DNA of 21,865 nt from JAVBUY01 sp031552735 (lineage in GTDB: Bacteria; Bacillota; Clostridia; Christensenellales; Aristaeellaceae): positions 1 through 21,865 of the forward strand of contig JAVBMF010000049.1 of assembly GCA_031552735.1 (NCBI GenBank), in the 5' to 3' direction. The notes under the pieces were generated by a model. It was not told where the DNA came from. It made no database searches and saw only the letters and a list, made by a program, of their open reading frames with translations. This document shows, piece after piece, positions 7,467 through 14,690 of this stretch (position 1 is the first letter of the stretch; every line of letters begins with the position of its first letter). Made by a program: the position numbers and the translations under genes.

Positions 7467-8621
7467 ATGATCGATATGTTTTCCGCTCGCACAGCGGAAA
7501 TTGACGACGTAGAAGATGCCGTGCAAGAAATAAAGGACCAGATCGACTTTTCCCAATTGAAGCAGAATAGCTGCGGCATTCTCTATTGCAGTCTGGATTT
7601 TGTGGAGAGCGGCGTGGCGGCAGCGGTTTGTGACGCGTTGCCCTTTGATGTGATTGGCATGACAACGCTGGCCAGCGCGGATACGCACGGCTACGGCATC
7701 TACGAGCTGACGCTGACCATCCTAACCAGCGACGACGTCCGGTTTATGGCGGGCATCTCCGGCGCGATTGACGAGCAGAACTATAAAGATGAAATCTCGC
7801 GCCTGTATACCGGCATGCGGGCCACCGTGGACGACGACCCCGCCATGATTCTGTCGTTTATTCCGCATCTGCGCGACGTGGCGGGATACGAAGTGGTCGA
7901 TACCATGGACGCCGCTTGCCACGGCATTCCAATCTGGGGCTCGATCACCAACAGCGTCGATTTTACCTATGGCACGGTCGCGACCATCTACAACGGACAG
8001 ACGCCGCGCAGCGGCTTGGCCATGCTGTTTATCAATGGGCCGGTGGACCCGCAGTTTATCGTCTGCTCCATACCGGAGCGCAATATAACCAACAGCCGTG
8101 GCATCATCACCAAGAGCAAGGGCCCGATTCTCTATGAAGTCAATGATATGCCCATCATGGACTATCTGCGTTTCATCGGGCTGGAGGTCGATCGTGAGAA
8201 TATCACGACCGTGCCGCTGCTGCTGTACTACGACAATGCCGATGCGTATGTGGCGCTTGGGTTCTACACGTTGTTTGACGATGGATCCGTGCTGACCGGC
8301 GGCCCCATGCCCGAGGGCACGCCGTTTGTGGTCGGCTATATTGACGAGGCGGGCATCCATGCGTCGGCCAACGAAGCCATCGACAAGATTGCGGCGATCA
8401 AAGACCGGCGCACAACGCTGATGCTGCCGTGCATTACGCGCTATATCATGCTTTCGCCCAACCAAGAGGATGAGCTCAAGCTGATTTGTGAGCGAATGAC
8501 AGAGGCGGGCAGGCCGTTTACGATGGCGTATTCGGGCGGCGAAATATGCCCGATGCCCGATGCAAACGGCAAGCTGCGCAACCGGTTCCACAACTACAGC
8601 TTCAGCGCCTGCGTGCTGTAA
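7467..8621 (+). CDS. FIST-domain sensory protein
   Basis: A 384-residue protein that starts at ATG 7467 with AGGAGG at 7453-7458. A longer in-frame reading into the dehydrogenase gene is rejected. It has no signal peptide or membrane helix. The N-terminal half (about 30-230) fits the FIST domain, with the 'GxxxYCSLDF' opening and the 'GIPIWGSITNS' segment. The C-terminal half (about 235-375) fits FIST_C, ending in 'FTMAYSGGEICP...RFHNYSFSACVL'. FIST domains are cytoplasmic ligand-sensing modules often coupled to kinases, cyclases or chemoreceptors; small-molecule (possibly amino acid) binding has been proposed for the family. Here it is a separate polypeptide 66 nt before a hybrid histidine kinase without its own clear input except PAS, so it probably supplies the signal. 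Confidence 0.8.
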   Translation: MIDMFSARTAEIDDVEDAVQEIKDQIDFSQLKQNSCGILYCSLDFVESGVAAAVCDALPFDVIGMTTLASADTHGYGIYELTLTILTSDDVRFMAGISGAIDEQNYKDEISRLYTGMRATVDDDPAMILSFIPHLRDVAGYEVVDTMDAACHGIPIWGSITNSVDFTYGTVATIYNGQTPRSGLAMLFINGPVDPQFIVCSIPERNITNSRGIITKSKGPILYEVNDMPIMDYLRFIGLEVDRENITTVPLLLYYDNADAYVALGFYTLFDDGSVLTGGPMPEGTPFVVGYIDEAGIHASANEAIDKIAAIKDRRTTLMLPCITRYIMLSPNQEDELKLICERMTEAGRPFTMAYSGGEICPMPDANGKLRNRFHNYSFSACVL

Positions 8622-8687
8622 GCACAGGGAAGGCATCCCCAGGCGGTCTTGCGATTTTTTACGCGGGGAAGGCGGAGGCGCATTGCG

Positions 8688-10421
8688 GTGAACGAAATAG
8701 TGGACACAATTGACCAGGAACTGCTGGAAAGAATCAAGGCGGCGGAGAAAGAGAACCGCAAGCTGACCCGGGAGAACCAGCACCTGCTGACAGCCCTGCA
8801 ACAGGAAAAAATGTCCGCAAAGGCGGCGCTTAACCGGGAAAAAACCTCTACGCTGGCCCAACGCCAGCGCGATCGCTACCTCGCGCTGGTGCTGGAGAAT
8901 TTTCCGGGCATCATCCTGTTTTTGACAGAAGCGCTGCGCATTGATTTTTGTACGAATTTTGTGGTGGAAAAGACCGGGCACAAGAGTTCCATCGAGGTCA
9001 AAGGCCGCACGCTATCCGAACTTTTTACCGGATTTTTATCTGCGGAGAACCGGGAGAAATTGCAGACGCATTGCCAGCGGACGCTGGAAACCGGGGAATC
9101 GGAAACGTTTGAAATTTCGTTTCGCTTTGCCGAGGGCGTGGAGGACTTTGAGTGCACGCCGGTGTCTATGAAAGACGAGGACACCGAATCGCGTGGGATC
9201 ATGCTGATGCTGCACAACATCACGGCGCTGAAGCACTCGCGCGAGGAAGCCCTGGCCGCCAGCAAAGCCAAGAGCGCCTTCCTGTCGAACATGAGCCACG
9301 AAATCCGCACGCCGATGAACGCCATCATCGGCATGAACGCGATCGGCCTACAGGAAACGACGCTAGAGCGCAAGGACGCGGCGCTCCATCGCATCGAGAA
9401 CGCGTCAAACCACCTGCTGCACGTCATCAACGATATTCTGGATATTTCCAAGATTGAATCCGGCAAGATGGAACTATCGCCCATCCTGTTCAATTTCCGC
9501 CAGATGATCCGCAATGTGACGGCGATCATTACGCCAAATGTGGATAAAAAGCAGCAGCAGTTCAATGTGCACATCGATCCTGATATCCCCGAGATGCTGA
9601 TTGGCGACGACCAGCGTCTGGCGCAGGTCATCACCAACATCCTTTCCAATGCATCGAAATTTACCGACAAGCATGGCACGATCCAGCTGGACGCGGCAAT
9701 GCAGGCGCTGGACGCGGACGGCTGCGCGATTCGGATATCTGTGCGGGACAACGGCATCGGCATGTCCGCCGAGCAGAAGAGCAAGCTGTTCAACATATTT
9801 CAGCAGGCCGAGGCGGGCACCGCGCGCAAGTATGGCGGCAGCGGTCTGGGGTTGGCAATCTCGCGGCGCATTATCGAGATGATGGGCGGGGAGATTTGGG
9901 CCGAATCCGAGCTGGGCAAGGGCACCTGCTTCTTTGTGGACGTAAAGCTGCTGTGTCAGACCACTGACGCGGACGCGCCGGATGAATCTGGCGCGCAGGA
10001 ACAGCGCACGCCCGGCGCAGAGGAAGACTTTTCCGCGTACACCGTGCTGGTTGTGGACGATATTGAGATCAATCTGGAAATTATGGTGGCGCTGCTGGGC
10101 GCCACGGGGATGCAGATCGATACCGCGATGAGCGGGCAGGATGCGGTGGATATGTTCCGCGCGAACCCGGACAAGTATGCGCTGATCCTGATGGACATGC
10201 AGATGCCGGAAATCGACGGCCTGACCGCAACCAAGATGATCCGCGCGTCGGCGCTGCCGCGCGCGGCGGACATCCCCATCATCGCGATGACCGCCAACGT
10301 GTTCCGCGAGGATATTGAGCAATGCCTCGCCGCGGGCATGAACGACCACCTGGGCAAGCCGATCAATATGACTGAAGTGACCAGCATCTTGAGTCAATAC
10401 TTGCCACAGCGCGAGGCCTGA
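8688..10421 (+). CDS. PAS hybrid histidine kinase with C-terminal receiver domain
   Basis: A 577-residue soluble protein from GTG 8688, with GGAGG at 8674-8678; a TTG at 8649 is the less likely start. Residues 1-60 form a charged heptad-like coiled coil and about 62-185 form a PAS domain. HisKA has the phospho-accepting His204 in 'MSHEIRTPMN'. The ATPase domain has an N box at Asn321, G1 'DNGIG' (354-358) and G2 'GGSGLGLA' (383-390). A receiver domain (about 450-575) has acidic pair D457/D458, phospho-acceptor Asp503, Thr535 and Lys557. All catalytic residues are present. There is no transmembrane segment, so it senses a cytoplasmic cue, probably through the FIST protein encoded just upstream. 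No HPt or DNA-binding output partner is in the window. Confidence 0.88.
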   Translation: MNEIVDTIDQELLERIKAAEKENRKLTRENQHLLTALQQEKMSAKAALNREKTSTLAQRQRDRYLALVLENFPGIILFLTEALRIDFCTNFVVEKTGHKSSIEVKGRTLSELFTGFLSAENREKLQTHCQRTLETGESETFEISFRFAEGVEDFECTPVSMKDEDTESRGIMLMLHNITALKHSREEALAASKAKSAFLSNMSHEIRTPMNAIIGMNAIGLQETTLERKDAALHRIENASNHLLHVINDILDISKIESGKMELSPILFNFRQMIRNVTAIITPNVDKKQQQFNVHIDPDIPEMLIGDDQRLAQVITNILSNASKFTDKHGTIQLDAAMQALDADGCAIRISVRDNGIGMSAEQKSKLFNIFQQAEAGTARKYGGSGLGLAISRRIIEMMGGEIWAESELGKGTCFFVDVKLLCQTTDADAPDESGAQEQRTPGAEEDFSAYTVLVVDDIEINLEIMVALLGATGMQIDTAMSGQDAVDMFRANPDKYALILMDMQMPEIDGLTATKMIRASALPRAADIPIIAMTANVFREDIEQCLAAGMNDHLGKPINMTEVTSILSQYLPQREA

Positions 10422-10428
10422 CAAACAG

Positions 10429-10466
10429 AAAAGAACCGCATCGCCACGAGGGGATGCGGTTCTTTT
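10429..10466. terminator. Bidirectional terminator between the kinase gene and the convergent SH3b gene
   Basis: AAAAGAACCGCATC and GATGCGGTTCTTTT form a 14-bp perfect stem around a loop of about 10 nt. Both flanks give a U-rich tail when read in the proper direction, so it can stop both convergent transcripts. Confidence 0.88.
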
Positions 10467-10508
10467 GTGCGCGTGTGAAGCCTGTCAAACGGGCTAGAAG
10501 CCTTGGCT

Positions 10509-11537
10509 TTAGAAGTCCTCGAAGTCGTAGTCGAAATCATCGCTCCCTGTCGGCTCGAAGTCCGCGTACCGCTCCGGCATGGAGTAGCGGAGGCGCGCCT
10601 TGGTGGTGACCGAATTGCCGTCGGCATCGGTGGCCACCAGCCACAGATACAGGTAGTCGTGCGCCTGTGTCCACACAAAGGGGAAGGGGCTGGTGACGCC
10701 GTCGCCATACGCCGCGCCGTCATCCGCGCCCACCGTCTTGGTCACCGAGAGCTTGTAGGGCGGCGTGCCGCCAAACGCCTGCGCGATAAAGTGGATGTTG
10801 ATCTTGACCGCGCCGTCCTCTTCATACAGTTTGCCGCCGGATGCCCAGCAGAAAATGGCCGCCGACAGGCCGGACGCCTCGTCGGTGTCCGCGCCGGAAA
10901 AGCCGGACACGCTCTTTTGCGCCAGCCCGCCGAACAGCAGCACCTGAAACTCCGGCGTGATCTCCTCGGCCAGCGGCAGGGCATTGAGCAGCTGGAACTT
11001 GCGCACCGCCTGTTTCATGTGCGCATCGTAGCGGGTGTTGACTTGATCGGTTTCCAGATAGTTCAGCTTGCGCAGTTGCCGCTTGATATCCAGAATTTCT
11101 TCGCCCTTGTCGCCGGGCACCAGCGCGGCATATTCCGCCTCGTCCAGCTCCTGCAGAAACTTCGACTGGGCAAAGCCGGTTTTGTCCTGGAAGGTGACTT
11201 GCGACCAATCGCCGATGCTGCCCAGCACAAAGAGCTTGGCGTGGTTGGGCACCTGCGCGATAACCTTTGCCTTGGTGCTCATAGACTTGCGCACGTTTAG
11301 TGTGCCGGACTCGGTGGTCACTTCGGCAATGCGCTTGTCCGCCGGGTCAAAGGTCGGCATGGGCGTCGGCTTGGGGGTCGCGCTTGGCTTGGGCGTCTTG
11401 GTCGGTTTGGGGATTTTGGTGGGTTCGGCGCCGCTTTCCTCGGTGGCATCCGGCGCGGGCGTTTTGGCCGCCAATGCGAAGGAAACAGAACTGCATGCAA
11501 TCAGGCATGCCAGGCAAACAGCCAGCAATTTGCGCAA
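10509..11537 (-). CDS. Exported SH3b / peptidoglycan-binding protein
   Basis: A 342-residue protein that starts at a TTG (11537) with GGAGG 8 nt upstream. The signal sequence is 'MRKLLAVCLACLIAC...ALA'. Either signal peptidase I cuts after about Ala23, or the short lipobox LIAC makes it a lipoprotein at Cys15. Residues 38-63 form a Lys-Pro/Thr-Pro linker (repeats of KPT/TPKP), suited to crossing the wall. A bacterial SH3 domain spans about 70-130 and a PG_binding_1-like domain about 142-203. The C-terminal region (about 225-320) looks like a beta-sandwich with 'GGTPPYKLSVTKTVG' and 'YLYLWLVATDADGNSVTT', as in Ig-like domains. It ends in an acidic-aromatic tail. It is presumably an envelope-associated binding protein without visible catalytic residues. 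Its promoter is embedded in an inverted repeat (11565-11601). Confidence 0.78.
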   Translation of the reverse strand: MRKLLAVCLACLIACSSVSFALAAKTPAPDATEESGAEPTKIPKPTKTPKPSATPKPTPMPTFDPADKRIAEVTTESGTLNVRKSMSTKAKVIAQVPNHAKLFVLGSIGDWSQVTFQDKTGFAQSKFLQELDEAEYAALVPGDKGEEILDIKRQLRKLNYLETDQVNTRYDAHMKQAVRKFQLLNALPLAEEITPEFQVLLFGGLAQKSVSGFSGADTDEASGLSAAIFCWASGGKLYEEDGAVKINIHFIAQAFGGTPPYKLSVTKTVGADDGAAYGDGVTSPFPFVWTQAHDYLYLWLVATDADGNSVTTKARLRYSMPERYADFEPTGSDDFDYDFEDF

Positions 11538-11564
11538 AAAAAGATCCTCCTTAGCCTACGATGA

Positions 11565-11601
11565 CTGTACAATATTTCATATTATACTCCGCTTTGTACA
11601 G
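11565..11601. promoter_or_regulatory. Inverted repeat CTGTACAA...TTGTACAG around the -10, possible operator
   Basis: Two perfect 8-bp inverted half-sites, 11565-11572 and 11594-11601, are 29 bp apart centre to centre. They flank the -10 box of the minus-strand promoter. Each half-site contains the palindrome TGTACA. The arrangement is what one expects for a repressor binding two sites across a promoter, or for a dimer-of-dimers. The regulator is unknown; the ECF sigma or XRE genes in the window are only neighbours. Confidence 0.5.
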
Positions 11602-11609
11602 GAAGGCAA
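11581..11609 (-). promoter_or_regulatory. Promoter of the SH3b/PG-binding gene
   Basis: Read on the minus strand: -35 TTGCCT (complement 11604-11609), 17-bp spacer, and perfect -10 TATAAT (complement 11581-11586). The transcript would start near 11574. Confidence 0.78.
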
Positions 11610-11693
11610 TTGCGGAATATTTGGGGTGGCGCGCGCGTCTTGCGGTATAGCGCGCGGCATGCATCGCCATACTGATGTCAGGAGGCGAGCAAC

Positions 11694-11870
11694 ATGCAAC
11701 CCAAATATGAGAACCTGAAGGCGCTGCTGAAGGCGGACCGCGCGGCCTACGATTTCTTTGCGTCGCTGCCGCAATATGTGCGCGAACACGTGGCGGAAAA
11801 ATCCGGCGAGGTCAATTCGATGGACTCGCTGCGCAGCCATGTGGACAACGCGACCAAGGGCGACGGCTAA
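11694..11870 (+). CDS. Conserved-looking 58-residue hypothetical protein
   Basis: ATG 11694 has AGGAGG 8 nt upstream (11680-11685), and the frame is open to TAA at 11868-11870. The protein begins MQPKYENLKALLKAD and is mostly helical and charged. A central 'AYDFFASLPQYVREHV' is followed by a 'NSMDSLRSHV' segment. I recall similar uncharacterised small proteins in Clostridia, with a 'LPxYVxxxI ... NSxxSLxxY' pattern, but cannot name a domain. It lies 59 nt upstream of the ECF sigma gene on the same strand with no terminator between, so it is probably the first gene of that operon. Being under 60 codons it is easily missed. Confidence 0.7.
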   Translation: MQPKYENLKALLKADRAAYDFFASLPQYVREHVAEKSGEVNSMDSLRSHVDNATKGDG

Positions 11871-11929
11871 CACCACCGGCGGCAGAGCATGCGTCCCGCA
11901 AAAAAGAATGGAAGCGAGCCGAAAAGCGC

Positions 11930-12496
11930 GTGAAAAACGATAGAGAGCTGTTGGCCAGCGCATGTCGCGGGGATCTGGCGGCGCAAAACGAGCTGTTTGC
12001 CACACGCATTGATCCGCTGGTGCGCCTGGCGTACCTGATCACCCGCGACTTTGCCGCCGCCGAGGACGCGGTGCAGGAGGCGCTGATCTCCACCACACGC
12101 CATCTGCCCACCCTGCGCGAACAAGACCGGTTCGATGCCTGGCTCAAGCGCATTGTGGTCAATCAGGCCAAGACGTTTCGGCGGCGCAGTGGGCGGGTGA
12201 TTCCCGCGGAGGATGTCACCATCTTTATGGACGCGGACAGCGAAGGCACGCCGGGGCCGGAGAGCATCCTGCTCCAGCGCGAGCGGCAATTGCGCGTGAT
12301 GGCGGCGGTCGATAAGCTCAACGACCGGCTGCGCGTGCCGATTTTCATGAAATACTATCTGGATATGAAGGAGCGCGAAATCGCGCGCGTGATGCGCCTG
12401 CCGGTTTCCACCATCAAGGCGAGGCTGCACGCCGCGCGCAAAAAGCTGAAAACGACGCTGGAGAAGGAGGACTGGGCACATGAGCGATTACAGTGA
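11930..12496 (+). CDS. ECF-type RNA polymerase sigma factor
   Basis: A 188-residue protein from GTG 11930; the ribosome site before it is weak, suggesting translational coupling. Sigma region 2 spans about 10-85, including 'LVRLAYLITRDFAAAEDAVQEALIS' and 'RFDAWLKRIVVNQAKTFRRR'. A linker with 'PESILLQRERQ' follows. Region 4 (about 122-178) has the helix-turn-helix 'DMKEREIARVMRLPVSTIKARLHAARKKL'. Domain order and length are typical of ECF sigma-70 factors. The usual partner is a membrane anti-sigma factor; instead a 59-residue soluble ORF overlaps the 3' end by 17 nt. The target promoters cannot be deduced. Confidence 0.88.
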   Translation: MKNDRELLASACRGDLAAQNELFATRIDPLVRLAYLITRDFAAAEDAVQEALISTTRHLPTLREQDRFDAWLKRIVVNQAKTFRRRSGRVIPAEDVTIFMDADSEGTPGPESILLQRERQLRVMAAVDKLNDRLRVPIFMKYYLDMKEREIARVMRLPVSTIKARLHAARKKLKTTLEKEDWAHERLQ

Positions 12497-12659
12497 TCCG
12501 CTGGAGCGCGCGCTGCGCGACAGCTTGTCCGGCCACGCCGGGCAGGTGCGAATCGACGGCGAGCGGTTTTGGGTGCGCGTGTCCGAGCGCGTCCAGGCAT
12601 GGCAAAGCGGTACGCGCATGGCGCACCGCCTGTGGATGAACAAGGCCAAGCAGGGATAA
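12480..12659 (+). CDS. 59-residue ORF overlapping the sigma-factor gene, possible reduced anti-sigma
   Basis: ATG 12480 has AAGGAGG at 12464-12470, a strong ribosome site inside the sigma gene, and the reading frame ends at TAA 12657-12659. The protein starts MSDYSDPLERALRDSL and contains 'VRIDGERFWVRVSERV' followed by a basic C-terminus. It has no membrane helix and no zinc-binding HxxxCxxC. N-termini of membrane anti-sigma factors often begin with a similar short helical, sigma-binding stretch, so this could be a stripped-down anti-sigma or a regulatory peptide. This is inference from position; no family was recognised. The ORF ends 17 nt before a long terminator hairpin, so there is no room for a lost membrane domain within this transcript. 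Confidence 0.65.
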   Translation: MSDYSDPLERALRDSLSGHAGQVRIDGERFWVRVSERVQAWQSGTRMAHRLWMNKAKQG

Positions 12660-12676
12660 CGCGGCGCAAGCCGCGT
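12659..12676 (+). other. GCAA-capped hairpin at the end of the sigma operon
   Basis: ACGCGGC and GCCGCGT form a perfect 7-bp stem around a GNRA-type GCAA loop, beginning at the stop codon of the 59-residue ORF. There is no T-run; it may stabilise the 3' end. Confidence 0.55.
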
Positions 12677-12752
12677 CAGGCTGCCGATAAAGGGTCATCT
12701 GCGGCTTTGCGCCTTCACCCCATCCGGACCTTTCTGGACAGCCTGTTTTTTT
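12677..12752 (+). terminator. Long-stem terminator of the sigma operon
   Basis: CAGGCTG (12677-12683) pairs with CAGCCTG (12739-12745), and the stem continues inward through AAAGG/CCTTT. Seven Ts follow (12746-12752). The stem-loop is about 69 nt, longer than usual. It ends 2 nt before the convergent SprT-like gene's stop codon. Confidence 0.75.
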
Positions 12753-12754
12753 GA

Positions 12755-13483
12755 CTATAGCATGGGCTTTAGCCGCGACACCGGCAGGTTGTACTTGCTG
12801 TAGCGCGTGCCGCGCTGATCGCGCCACGCACCCTGCGGGTCGGGCACGAGCACGCCCGCGGTCTTGCCAATGCGGGTAATCTGCCCGCGCATCGCCTGCC
12901 CGCGATAGGTGAACAGCACCCATTGCCCGGGCGCAAACCCTTCGGCGGCGGCAGTCTGCGCGCGCGTGGGCAGCGCATGCGTGCAGCGTTTGTGACCAAA
13001 CAGGCCGTGCGACAGCGCCTGAAACCGCGCGCCGTGGCCGTCCAGCTTCCCGTGCAGCAGAAAGTCGGCGGCGTGGCACAATTCGTGCTCCAGTACCGAC
13101 AGAAACGCTTCCAGCGGGGTATCGAAGGTCAGCCCATTGGCCTCGACCGGCGCCAAGGGCAGCCGCAGCAGGAAGTCCACCCCCATGCGAATCTCGATGC
13201 GTGGCGCGGAAAACGGCGCGCGCACAATCCGGCACACCCCGGCAGTGCGTGTCATGCGCGTGGAGGCGGTCACCTGCATGCGCGGCGCCTTCTGCGCGAA
13301 AAACCCGCCGAAAAACACATGATCATACGCGACCAGCATGCAGCGCAGCGCCTCCGCCGGAATTTCCGGTGGGGGCGCTTGCTTGAGCGACGGAAAACGC
13401 ACCAGCACGGTATCGAGAACCAGCTGGCGGTGCTGCCGGATGGTGGCGGCGGGCAGAGGGCAGGGGAAAGGCGATGTGGGCAT
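12755..13483 (-). CDS. SprT-like zinc metalloprotein
   Basis: A 242-residue protein with ATG 13483 and AAGGAG 6 nt upstream. The central zinc site is complete: HExxH in 'VLEHELCHAADF' (about residues 134-138) and a further His in 'LDGHGARFQALSHGL'. That arrangement, plus 'GVDFLLRLPLAPVEANGL' upstream, matches the SprT/Spartan-like fold. The C-terminal part (about 180-242) has 'GQWVLFTYRGQAMRGQITRIGKTAGVLVPD', a small beta-barrel-like segment. SprT relatives in bacteria are putative proteases, and eukaryotic Spartan degrades DNA-protein crosslinks; the bacterial role is unproven. It is transcribed alone, divergent from the SH3b/PG-binding gene at 13626. Confidence 0.78.
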   Translation of the reverse strand: MPTSPFPCPLPAATIRQHRQLVLDTVLVRFPSLKQAPPPEIPAEALRCMLVAYDHVFFGGFFAQKAPRMQVTASTRMTRTAGVCRIVRAPFSAPRIEIRMGVDFLLRLPLAPVEANGLTFDTPLEAFLSVLEHELCHAADFLLHGKLDGHGARFQALSHGLFGHKRCTHALPTRAQTAAAEGFAPGQWVLFTYRGQAMRGQITRIGKTAGVLVPDPQGAWRDQRGTRYSKYNLPVSRLKPML

Positions 13484-13555
13484 GCGGTTCTCCTTTGCGC
13501 GTGACGGAATGTGTAAAACTATGATATCAAATAGCAGATAATCGTCATATTACGC

Positions 13556-13584
13556 TTGACAAGTTAACAAAATCGTAATAAAAT
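13556..13584 (+). promoter_or_regulatory. Strong promoter of the second SH3b/PG-binding gene
   Basis: A perfect -35 TTGACA (13556-13561), 17-bp spacer and -10 TAAAAT (13579-13584), in a clearly AT-rich gap. Start point near 13591. Confidence 0.85.
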
Positions 13585-13625
13585 GGAACCCAGCCGGGAT
13601 GGCTTGTATGAAGGAGGCAACAAAC

Positions 13626-14633
13626 ATGGAGTACAGCAAATCTGTTGTTTCCCATCGCAAAATGGGGCAACGCAGACTACAGAAGATGCTGGCGCTGGCG
13701 TTGGTTTTGATGACCTGCCTGTGCTGGAACCATATGACCCTTGCGGAAACCGGCAAGGTGACCGCCACCGGATTGATCGTGCGCGCCGAGCCTTCGACTG
13801 AGGGCGAGGGACTCAAGAGCGTGAAAAAAGGCGGCAAGCTGGAGATACTGGAAGAGCTGGATGGCTGGTATAAGGTCAAGACCGGTGAAGTGATCGGCTA
13901 TGTCGCGTCGCAATTCGTGTCTGTAGGCGCCTCCTCATCCAGTGAGAAGTCCTCCGGCAAAGCCGACGGAAAGACCATCGCGTCGCTGGGCGAGCCACCC
14001 AAGACCAGCAAGCCGGGTGATAATAACAACCACGTCAAGAAGCTGCAAGAGGCGCTGACCATCGCCGGGTACTATGATGGCCGCATCAGCGGCAACTATG
14101 GCGAACTGACCGAGAAAGCGGTCAAGGCGTTCCAGAAGGCCAAGGGCATCAGCCAGACCGGCAGTGCGGGCAGCAAGACCATCAAGGCGCTGTTTGGCAA
14201 GACCAACAGCGCGGTGGAGACCGAAAAGCTCGATTGGTACAAGGACCATGTGTCCAAGCTGATCCCCAAGGACGCGATCTTTACCGTCAAGGATGTGCGC
14301 AGCGGGCGCACGTTTGAGGCGCGGCGCTGGTCGGGCGGCGATCATATCGACGCGGAGCCCTACAAGAAGTCGGATACCGAGACCATGAAGAAGTGCTACG
14401 GCGGCAACTGGAGTTGGGATCGCCGACCGGTGCTGATCCAGTTCAACGGCCATGTGTACGCCGCCTCGATGAACGGCATGCCGCACGGCTCGGATGACAC
14501 CATTGCCAACAACGATTTTGAAGGCGTGTTCTGCATCCACTTCGCGGGCAGCAAGACACACGGCAGCGACAAGGTGGATTCGGATCACCAGGCGGCGGTC
14601 AAGGAAGCGGCCAAGGCCGAATGGGATGACTGA
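13626..14633 (+). CDS. Secreted SH3b / PG-binding protein with a conserved His/Cys C-terminal domain
   Basis: A 335-residue protein from ATG 13626, with AAGGAGG in the leader; an upstream in-frame ATG overlaps the ribosome site. There is a basic N-terminus, hydrophobic helix and cleavage near Ala40. An SH3b domain spans about 44-100, a Ser-rich linker follows, and PG_binding_1 spans about 133-191. The C-terminal domain (about 215-330) has 'FTVKDVRSGRTFEARRWSGG' and 'GNWSWDRRPVLIQFNGHVYAASMNGMPHG'. It ends with 'GVFCIHFAGSKTHG'. Conserved-looking polar residues are H240, H287, C303, H305 and H312. I have seen this domain attached to wall-binding modules in Clostridia but know no assigned activity. 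The HG-x(14)-C spacing recalls, without proving, L,D-transpeptidase active sites. Confidence 0.8.
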   Translation: MEYSKSVVSHRKMGQRRLQKMLALALVLMTCLCWNHMTLAETGKVTATGLIVRAEPSTEGEGLKSVKKGGKLEILEELDGWYKVKTGEVIGYVASQFVSVGASSSSEKSSGKADGKTIASLGEPPKTSKPGDNNNHVKKLQEALTIAGYYDGRISGNYGELTEKAVKAFQKAKGISQTGSAGSKTIKALFGKTNSAVETEKLDWYKDHVSKLIPKDAIFTVKDVRSGRTFEARRWSGGDHIDAEPYKKSDTETMKKCYGGNWSWDRRPVLIQFNGHVYAASMNGMPHGSDDTIANNDFEGVFCIHFAGSKTHGSDKVDSDHQAAVKEAAKAEWDD

Positions 14634-14655
14634 CGTAAAACAGAAAGTGCATCGG

Positions 14656-14684
14656 GCGAAGCCTCTAGGGGGCTTCGCTTTTTT
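14656..14684 (+). terminator. Terminator of the SH3b/PG-binding gene
   Basis: GCGAAGCC (14656-14663) pairs with GGCTTCGC (14671-14678), followed by TTTTTT. Outer bases GCATC and GATGC extend the pairing. It may also limit read-through into the convergent regulator gene. Confidence 0.88.
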
Positions 14685-14690
14685 GATGCG

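Noticed and set aside
7722..8981. 419-residue minus-strand open frame
   Set aside because: Antisense to the FIST and kinase genes; no start signals and no recognisable domain.
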